Positions 58,227 to 64,000 of a stretch of 64,000 bases of DNA are shown here, piece after piece. Under the pieces are notes generated by a model. It did not search any database, was not told the DNA's origin, and worked only from the letters and a program-made list of their open reading frames with translations. The position numbers and the translations under genes were made by a program. Origin of the DNA: Budvicia aquatica DSM 5075 = ATCC 35567 (GTDB lineage Bacteria > Pseudomonadota > Gammaproteobacteria > Enterobacterales > Enterobacteriaceae); NCBI RefSeq assembly GCF_000427805.1, contig NZ_ATYS01000018.1:1-64000 (forward strand). Reading direction: 5' to 3'. Position 1 is the first letter of the stretch, and each line of letters starts with the position of its first letter.

Positions 58227-58865
58227 TTAGTTTAAGATACTCTTAACAAAAGCAATAATTTCCTGATTCTTGCCCTGCTCAAATAGACACTGCTGGAAAC
58301 GTTGACCGCCAACGGCTGTTTTAACCAGCTCAGGATCTATTGCCTTCAAGGTATCCAGATAGTTGTCTTTAATAACGGCACTTTTCACTTGGTTTAAAAT
58401 GCCGGCATTGCGCACCTGTGGTTCTTTACGCTCAACCGGATATCCTTCCCCTTTACGACCCGTAAAGGCTTTTTCAAAGATATAACGGACGTTCAGTTCC
58501 GCTCCCCAGCCAAAGCCTTTGGCGAAAGGCAAAGATAAAGCATTACCATTATTAATTTGAGCAAATAGAAATGCATCAGCCGGGTCAATACAATAACCAC
58601 AAACTACGCCCGGGTGGATATTTAAAGACATTAACGCACCTTGCCCGGTACCACATCCGGTGACAACAAAATCAACCGCTTTAGCATTCAACAAGATGCT
58701 GGCCATAATACCCAAGTGAATATAGGTCAGGTGATGATCTTGTTCATCGCTCATACCAACGTTAAAAACGGCGTCATTATTACCAGCAGCCACAGCCTGA
58801 AGTTGCTCAAGAACTAAAGCATTTTTAGCCGCCTGGCTATTTTCCATCATCAGTGCAATATTCAT
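58227..58865 (-). CDS. RpiB/LacA-family sugar isomerase of the pectin cluster (DhuI-like candidate)
   Basis: This 212-residue protein of the RpiB/LacA/LacB isomerase family has FVVTGCGTGQGALMSLN, the phosphate/substrate loop with its cysteine. GYCIDPADAFLFAQINNGNALSLP follows, then a C-terminal extension beyond the RpiB core. It lies 66 bp after kduD in the same direction. In streptococci an RpiB-family isomerase (DhuI) works with a KduD-like dehydrogenase (DhuD) on 4-deoxy-5-keto-uronate, so it may do the KduI step here. That role is inferred, as is absence of kduI beyond the window. Confidence 0.8.
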   Translation of the reverse strand: MNIALMMENSQAAKNALVLEQLQAVAAGNNDAVFNVGMSDEQDHHLTYIHLGIMASILLNAKAVDFVVTGCGTGQGALMSLNIHPGVVCGYCIDPADAFLFAQINNGNALSLPFAKGFGWGAELNVRYIFEKAFTGRKGEGYPVERKEPQVRNAGILNQVKSAVIKDNYLDTLKAIDPELVKTAVGGQRFQQCLFEQGKNQEIIAFVKSILN

Positions 58866-58931
58866 TTTTTCTCCCCAAAATAACCATTAAACAGATATTG
58901 ATAAATAAAATATATTTACATCAACTCAGCG

Positions 58932-59693
58932 TTAGCGAGCCAGCCATCCGCCATCAACAGCGATGGTGTAGCCATTAATATAATCAGATGCCGAAGAGGC
59001 AAGAAATACGGCCGGTCCCATTAGATCTTCAGGTAATCCCCAACGACCGGCAGGAATGCGCTCTAAAATTTCATCATTACGGGCCTGGTCGGCGCGCAGC
59101 TGTTGAGTATTGTTTGTCGCCATATAACCCGGAGCCAGCGCGTTAACGTTTATGCCATGCTTGGCCCATTCGTTAGCTAATAAACGGGTGACGCCCATAA
59201 CGGCGCTTTTTGATGCCGTATAAGAAGGAACCCGAATTCCGCCCTGATAGGAAAGCATAGAAGCAATATTAATGATCTTGCCACCGGTGCCTTGTTTAAT
59301 AAACTGGCGTGCAACGGCCTGTGACATAAAGAATACGGTTTTGATATTCAGGTTCATTACGTCATCCCAGTCTTTTTCACTGAATTCCAACGCATCCTGA
59401 CGGCGAATAATACCCGCGTTATTCACCAGAATATCCACGTGACCAAATTGGTTTATCGCCTGCTCCAGCAACGATGGGAGTACGTCTAATTTGCTTAAGT
59501 CAGCCTTCAGGCTCAAAAAACGGCGTCCTAACGCGGTCACTTTTACGATGGTATCTGCCGGTTCTACAACGTTAATACCAACGATATCGCAGCCAGCCTG
59601 GGCTAAACCAATGGCCATACCCTGCCCCAAACCTGTATCGCAACCAGTCACAATTGCGACTTTACCTTGTAATGAAAAGTTATCGAGAATCAT
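58932..59693 (-). CDS. kduD: KduD, 2-keto-3-deoxy-gluconate (2-dehydro-3-deoxygluconate) dehydrogenase
   Basis: This NAD-dependent SDR converts 2,5-diketo-3-deoxygluconate to 2-keto-3-deoxygluconate in pectin breakdown. The 253 residues have TGCDTGLG at 16-23, NNAGIIRRQDA, intact catalytic Ser in NIASMLSYQGG and YTASK, and GWLAR at the end. The motif set and length match KduD. A KdgR-like operator lies 183 bp upstream, giving it its own control point within the cluster. Confidence 0.94.
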   Translation of the reverse strand: MILDNFSLQGKVAIVTGCDTGLGQGMAIGLAQAGCDIVGINVVEPADTIVKVTALGRRFLSLKADLSKLDVLPSLLEQAINQFGHVDILVNNAGIIRRQDALEFSEKDWDDVMNLNIKTVFFMSQAVARQFIKQGTGGKIINIASMLSYQGGIRVPSYTASKSAVMGVTRLLANEWAKHGINVNALAPGYMATNNTQQLRADQARNDEILERIPAGRWGLPEDLMGPAVFLASSASDYINGYTIAVDGGWLAR

Positions 59694-59747
59694 AGTGTTT
59701 CCTTAATACCCGGGCGTTAGTGGCCCAAAAATGGGGACTACGAGGTT

Positions 59748-59752
59748 TCCCC
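59748..59752 (-). other. Short GC stem in the kduD leader
   Basis: On the minus strand GGGGA and TCCCC (about 59752 to 59733) can pair, followed by ATTTTT, between the KdgR-like site and kduD. The stem is only five pairs, so a terminator or attenuator role is weakly supported. The coordinates mark one arm. Confidence 0.25.
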
Positions 59753-59875
59753 GCCATTCAAAGTGACTTAATACACCCACATTGATATTGCGTAATGGAT
59801 GAGTGTGGATGTAGATCTAGTTTTGGCTATCTTAGTGGCGTTAAGTTTACCGCTAATTTAAGTTCCACTCAACAA

Positions 59876-59894
59876 AATAAAACATCGTTTTATT
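59876..59894 (-). promoter_or_regulatory. KdgR-operator-like palindrome upstream of kduD
   Basis: AATAAAACATCGTTTTATT matches the KdgR consensus AATGAAACATTGTTTCATT at most positions and is itself nearly symmetric. It lies between kdgM and kduD, where a promoter for kduD and the isomerase gene would be. KdgR represses pectin genes until 2-keto-3-deoxygluconate accumulates. Confidence 0.75.
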
Positions 59895-59937
59895 TTTTAT
59901 GAAATAAATAACCAAGATTAATAGCTCGCTAATTTAA

Positions 59938-60618
59938 TTAAAATTTATACTGCAACCCAATGCGTAAACGCGTTTGACGCTGATCGGTCGTTTTACTTGC
60001 ACTTACGTTACCTACCTCGGTATATGGTGCCCAACTGGCATCATAGTTCCATAATACCTTTAGGTTATGCTCGTAATCCCACTTGTTATTATTAAAGCGA
60101 ACCTGATCGCTGTGCTTATAAATATAGTTATATTCTAATCGCCAATCTTGATAGCGGTAGCCTAACCAGAATTCTCCGCGGTTAGTTTTTACATCATCCT
60201 TTCCTTTTTTAGTTTCACGCGTGTATTCATAGCGATAACGCCCATTTAAATAAATATCGTTATCAAAAGTATGTCCTACGGTGAGATAAGGCTTATAGGT
60301 ACTATTGCTTTCAGAGGATTCAAGCGTAAATCCAGGCTGGATAAACCATTGGGGGGTGAATTTATATTGATAGCTTACGCTGCTTTCTGTACCGTTACTG
60401 ACAATATCATTAAAGGCCTTGTTCTGGTCATCACCGCCAGATTTCCATTTTGTTTCCAATGAAAAGCCAAAACCATTGTCAAAACGATGTGAGATAGCAA
60501 CGCGATCTTTATTAACTTTACTGACATCTAACCACTCATGTCGCATATCAATAGTTACCGCTGAAACTTGAACTGAGGTTAATAGTAGCCCCCAGAACAT
60601 TAAAGTCTGTTTAGTCAT
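59938..60618 (-). CDS. kdgM: KdgM-family oligogalacturonate-specific porin
   Basis: KdgM is an outer-membrane monomeric channel for pectin oligomers. The 226 residues have a signal peptide (MTKQTLMFWGLLLTSVQVSA), alternating beta-strand pattern with many aromatic residues, a RHEWLDVSKVNKDRVAISHRF start of the mature protein and a C-terminal phenylalanine (LRIGLQYKF) for barrel assembly. It lies 58 bp after the pectate lyase gene in the same direction. Confidence 0.92.
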   Translation of the reverse strand: MTKQTLMFWGLLLTSVQVSAVTIDMRHEWLDVSKVNKDRVAISHRFDNGFGFSLETKWKSGGDDQNKAFNDIVSNGTESSVSYQYKFTPQWFIQPGFTLESSESNSTYKPYLTVGHTFDNDIYLNGRYRYEYTRETKKGKDDVKTNRGEFWLGYRYQDWRLEYNYIYKHSDQVRFNNNKWDYEHNLKVLWNYDASWAPYTEVGNVSASKTTDQRQTRLRIGLQYKF

Positions 60619-60676
60619 GAAAATATCCCATCAGTATTTAATAAATAAATTTCTAAAAATGTTTATATAAAACATA

Positions 60677-62740
60677 TTATTTAACGTCAGACTGGATAAA
60701 TATATTATTATCGTTAATCTGACCAACGACAGCATCGGCATATTCCGCAGGTCGGCTGCGAAGTGAAATATTTTTCTCGAATATTCCTTGCTTTTCACTC
60801 TGAGTATAAGGGCCTGGTCTGAATATAAAATTAAAGCGTTTATTGTCTATTGCTGTGTTATTACGAACCACCAGCGCCCCGGGATTAAAATTATCAGTAA
60901 ACCCGTCCATGCCATTTTCTATCGCTAAACTGTTAGATACCTGATGGGCCACCGGCAAGCCTTCACCGCCAAGTTTAAAACCATTATTCACATTGCGTAG
61001 CGCGATACTATTTTCAATAGTCACTTGGCCATTAGGACCATCTTCAATCTTGTTAAATAAGTCATAGCCGTCGTCAATATTGTCGTGTGAAAAACACGAA
61101 ATCAGCTTATTGCCCTCACCTACTCGCATTTTCACTGCAAAACCATCCGCATTAATCCTGCCCGGATCTCTATTTCCATAGGACTCTGAATTAGAAATGA
61201 CATTATGGCTAGCCCATAGCGGACGACCAATTCCTGCCGGAGATGCGACCCAAATTCCAGTGTCATCAGCATGATGAGCAACCACGCGATCGATCAGATT
61301 GTGGCTCCCTGAAATATTAAAACTCTTGGTGGTAACGCTAATACCTTGAATATCCCAATAGCTGGCCTCAAGATTTAGCCCATGAAATTCTACATTTTTA
61401 CCCAAAGGGCGAAGCTTCTTAAGCTTTTGCGGCGTACTACTTACGGTGGCGGGCAAGGTAGTTAAAGGATAATCGCCATTAATCAACCAAACGGTCCCTC
61501 CGGGAACCACCGCGGCAAGCGCAGTCTCGATATCCAGAGGAAGTTCATTACTGCCGTCATTCCCTAAGGTTCCATTTGGTGATACGAAGATATTTGCCGG
61601 GTCGGCCAATTTAATTGGCTCTACCTTGATAACATCACTTAAATTTTGCCCATCTTCAGTGACGAATTGATAACTTAGCAAGGTTTGTTTCGGCCCCAAC
61701 AAAACAGCAATAGATTGCATTTCTCCGGCAGCCACAGGTTGTTGCGTCACTAAGTTGGTTCCGTTGCCAGCAACGGTAAGTTTCCCACTCTGATTACTAC
61801 GCAGTTGGAAGTTATACTCAGGTGTTGCAGAAATTCCCGCCGAGGCAATTTCAATTTTTGCTGGCAGTGGTTGTGCCACAAAGGTCTCATCTTTGGATGC
61901 TTGGTGTTCACTCATCGTAAGATTGGCTTGCTTTACGGTAATTCTGACATTGCGTGAAGCAAAAAAACCGACATAGTAACCCTCTTTGTCCAGTTTAGTG
62001 ATGCGTTCGGTTCCGCCTGTTTTTTGAATCACCCAATCATCAGTGCCTATCGGGGCCCAAGATGATTCAAATCCATCATCACTACGTACCAACCGTAGCT
62101 TAAAGCTCGGCGTTTTATTGATATCTAAATCATGTTTATAGGGCTGACGCTTAATCTCTACTCCTGCATTTCCCCATGAGTTAACTACACCATTGCGTGA
62201 AATCATAGAGATCTGAACTTTATGATGCGACGTTTTATCCTGCGTCATTATCGCGTTCATCACCATATTCGATGCGGCCGGAAACTCTTCATACCCGGGC
62301 TGAACTTTCTCTAGCCGAGGCTGACCTAGAATGTCTCGCACCAATAATCCCGCGCCTTCTTGCCCGGCAGGTAAAGCGCCATTTTCCGGCCCAAACTGTT
62401 CAACATAAATTTCGGCGTCTAATTGCATATTTGCATTGGCCGGCAGGCGCGTGTAATAGAAGGTTAATCCATCATGACTGTTACCTATCTTTCCCCCCCG
62501 GCTTTCAATATCAACGGGCGTTATTAACTTACCGCCTTCAGATGGCACCGGTTGTCCATTAGCTAGTGTGACCTGATTTATTCCTATTTTGTCCGGTAAA
62601 ACATTGGTAGCAAAATTGACATCGGTAGACTGACCAAAAGTCACTGTCTTCCATACCAAGTCATTTACGTCCGGTAACGTTTGTACACTCGCGCCGCTAA
62701 AACTCACCGCGGCCAATAGCAATAGAAGAATGCTCTTCAT
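60677..62740 (-). CDS. pelX: PelX-like exopolygalacturonate lyase (PL9)
   Basis: This exo-acting pectate lyase, probably periplasmic, releases unsaturated digalacturonate from polymer or oligomer ends. The 687 residues have a signal peptide (MKSILLLLLAAVSFSGA), a beta-sandwich N-terminal part and a right-handed beta-helix from about residue 390. The PL9 hallmark is in INADGFAVKMRVGEGNKLI and NIDDGYDLFNK (calcium-binding aspartates). ATG at 62740 has AAGGA eight bases upstream. The product would enter through the KdgM and TogT-like neighbours. Confidence 0.88.
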   Translation of the reverse strand: MKSILLLLLAAVSFSGASVQTLPDVNDLVWKTVTFGQSTDVNFATNVLPDKIGINQVTLANGQPVPSEGGKLITPVDIESRGGKIGNSHDGLTFYYTRLPANANMQLDAEIYVEQFGPENGALPAGQEGAGLLVRDILGQPRLEKVQPGYEEFPAASNMVMNAIMTQDKTSHHKVQISMISRNGVVNSWGNAGVEIKRQPYKHDLDINKTPSFKLRLVRSDDGFESSWAPIGTDDWVIQKTGGTERITKLDKEGYYVGFFASRNVRITVKQANLTMSEHQASKDETFVAQPLPAKIEIASAGISATPEYNFQLRSNQSGKLTVAGNGTNLVTQQPVAAGEMQSIAVLLGPKQTLLSYQFVTEDGQNLSDVIKVEPIKLADPANIFVSPNGTLGNDGSNELPLDIETALAAVVPGGTVWLINGDYPLTTLPATVSSTPQKLKKLRPLGKNVEFHGLNLEASYWDIQGISVTTKSFNISGSHNLIDRVVAHHADDTGIWVASPAGIGRPLWASHNVISNSESYGNRDPGRINADGFAVKMRVGEGNKLISCFSHDNIDDGYDLFNKIEDGPNGQVTIENSIALRNVNNGFKLGGEGLPVAHQVSNSLAIENGMDGFTDNFNPGALVVRNNTAIDNKRFNFIFRPGPYTQSEKQGIFEKNISLRSRPAEYADAVVGQINDNNIFIQSDVK

Positions 62741-62766
62741 TTCCATTTCCTTCATGCGTAAGACAT

Positions 62767-62790
62767 CATTCCCGCCCGATGTCGGGAATG
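62767..62790 (-). other. Intercistronic hairpin between the transporter gene and pelX
   Basis: CATTCCCG and CGGGAATG form a perfect 8-bp stem with an 8-nt loop in the 88-bp gap. No T-tract follows on the minus strand, so it is more likely an mRNA-stabilising or processing hairpin within one operon than a terminator. Confidence 0.5.
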
Positions 62791-62828
62791 CTCTTTATAA
62801 TGTAAGTTCTATAAATTCGTCTGATTGG

Positions 62829-64000
62829 TTATGCGGGTTCTTGCTCTACGGTATCATCGTTTTCAGCAATGATGACCTCAGGCGCAAGTTTCATCTTCTG
62901 GCAAATATCACTCTTTCCCCAGCACTGCTCATAGGGGTAGCCAACCAAGGTTTCAATCACTTCGCGAACATCGGGTGCAATATCCCCTTGTCTACCACCG
63001 GCTTTAATACGAGCCACTTCGCCTAATATAATCAGGTGGGTTTTACGGTTAAGCGTCATTTGACGACTAAACACAATCGCCACCAGGGCTAAGACAATCA
63101 CGCCGCCAAAGAAAACCCAGGAGATAGCATTCATTGCACTTTCAGGCTGAACGTGTGATTTAGACTGGAAACCGTAGTAACTAAGGATAGCTCCCATAAT
63201 AAAGACAATGATTGACCGAACAATTTTTCCTGAGAATGTCATTGCCCCGGCAAAAATACCTTCACGACGACGACCGGTAAACACTTCATCAACATCAGCT
63301 AAGAAGGTATAAACAGTCCATGGGATATAGTAAACGCCCCCGGTACCCAAACCAAAAATCACCGTAATACCGATAATAGCAATAGTCGCAATGTGTGGTG
63401 GCAGGCTAAAAAAGTGCAGCAAGGAATAACAACATACGGCGAAAATAACAATGCTTAACGCCCATATATAGGGCTTACTGAAACCTCTTTTGACACAAAT
63501 ACCGATAAATACTGCGGTAGAGAATAGCTGTAATATGGCATTAAGACTATTCAGTCCGGCGAGAATAGCCGGATCGTATTGCAAAACAAAAATAACATAG
63601 TAAGTAAATACCGAGGCAAATAACCATTCGGCACCAAAGCCAAATAGATACATTCCTAAATGTTTACGAAAAACACGCAAATAAAACGTTGACTGCATAT
63701 CTCTGAATAAAGAGACTAACGTCTCCCATAGCGACATTTTTTTCTTAATAACAGCAACACCTTCATCTATTCTTTCCCACGAAAATCGATGTAACATGGC
63801 AATAGCAAAGAATAAAATCAAACCATAAGTGATACCGGTGTAAAAGAAAGGCTGTGCAGATTCTTTACCATAAATAAGGATAAACTGACCGGGAATAAAT
63901 GCGGCTAGAAAATTTGCCATTTTACCAAATATCGCTTTATATCCAGTCAGCTTGGAGCGTACGGCAAAATCCTCTGTCATCTCAGTGGCTAATGTTTCAT
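62829..64000 (-). CDS. TogT-like oligogalacturonide transporter (GPH/MFS type, truncated by window edge)
   Basis: The frame runs open to the window end, so the N-terminus is missing. About 390 C-terminal residues are present with roughly nine or ten transmembrane segments. ETLATEMTEDFAVRSKLTGY is the typical GPH-family cytoplasmic loop. AGAMTFSGKIVRSIIVFIMG and a C-terminal soluble tail follow. Location at the head of the pectin cluster supports a role importing oligogalacturonides, as for TogT in Dickeya. Substrate specificity is inferred from context. Confidence 0.85.
   Translation of the reverse strand, partial: ETLATEMTEDFAVRSKLTGYKAIFGKMANFLAAFIPGQFILIYGKESAQPFFYTGITYGLILFFAIAMLHRFSWERIDEGVAVIKKKMSLWETLVSLFRDMQSTFYLRVFRKHLGMYLFGFGAEWLFASVFTYYVIFVLQYDPAILAGLNSLNAILQLFSTAVFIGICVKRGFSKPYIWALSIVIFAVCCYSLLHFFSLPPHIATIAIIGITVIFGLGTGGVYYIPWTVYTFLADVDEVFTGRRREGIFAGAMTFSGKIVRSIIVFIMGAILSYYGFQSKSHVQPESAMNAISWVFFGGVIVLALVAIVFSRQMTLNRKTHLIILGEVARIKAGGRQGDIAPDVREVIETLVGYPYEQCWGKSDICQKMKLAPEVIIAENDDTVEQEPA

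Noticed and set aside
60619-60676. AT-rich near-palindrome ATGTTT...AAACAT before kdgM as a KdgR site
   Set aside because: The half-site order is opposite to the KdgR consensus (AAAC...GTTT), so it does not fit.
1-64000. CRISPR arrays, tRNA or rRNA genes
   Set aside because: No regularly spaced repeats and no recognisable tRNA cloverleaf or rRNA sequence were seen.

Overview
The window is about 45% GC and carries the chromosomal backbone of a gammaproteobacterium of the order Enterobacterales. Gene content and order (mdtABCD-baeSR-trhP(yegQ)-cyaR, ycgN-ycgM, ycgL-minCDE-rnd-fadD, tsaB-yoaA, zwf-pgl-eda with hexR-pykA-lpxM-mepM-znuACB) match that order. The residue-level match to E. coli is clear but not very close, and a pectin-breakdown cluster is present. 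I infer a lineage outside the E. coli/Salmonella group, perhaps near Pragia/Budvicia/Limnobaculum, but I could not test this.

Layout. 1-530: a Tn5/IS50-end-like 19-mer directly abutting two tandem ~83 bp palindromic repeats. 0.5-2.9 kb: rdgC, then a ToxR/CadC-type membrane regulator coupled to a FidL-like protein. 3.1-14.4 kb: the BaeSR envelope-stress and multidrug-efflux operon behind a BaeR-box-like site, with a 10-codon ORF overlapping baeS. 14.4-16.2 kb: two tandem paralogous secreted proteins of unknown function. 16.3-19.4 kb: trhP (yegQ), the sRNA CyaR, an antibiotic-biosynthesis-monooxygenase-fold protein and yegS. 19.3-23.7 kb: a LysR gene divergent from adenine deaminase and a purine permease, with a PurR-operator-like palindrome between them. 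23.8-25.3 kb: fadR and dsbB, with nhaB missing between them.

25.4-31.8 kb is the accessory stretch. It holds small orphan proteins, an immunity-like gene with the severed 3' tip of a toxin-like gene, an SDR oxidoreductase, a MORN-type lipoprotein, a NUDIX hydrolase and a ~2.2 kb islet of small lipoprotein genes next to a broken phage tail gene. The islet lies between two look-alike terminators in inverted orientation.

31.8-57.2 kb is housekeeping: cell division (minCDE), RNA processing (rnd), fatty-acid activation (fadD), tRNA modification (tsaB), a helicase (yoaA), SMR polyamine/drug export (mdtJI), oxidative pentose-phosphate genes with KDPG aldolase under HexR-type control, lipid A acylation, peptidoglycan hydrolysis, zinc uptake behind a Zur palindrome, and the transporter gene ybjL.

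57.5-64 kb ends in a pectin/oligogalacturonide cluster on the minus strand: a transporter cut by the window edge, a PL9-type exo-pectate lyase, a KdgM porin, KduD and an RpiB/LacA-family isomerase, with a KdgR-operator-like palindrome upstream of kduD. Its product, 2-keto-3-deoxygluconate, would be consumed through Eda, encoded 14 kb away in the same window. No kduI is visible. The RpiB-like protein beside kduD is a candidate to fill that step, which is probably the best functional lead here.

No tRNA, rRNA, CRISPR array or intact insertion sequence was found.
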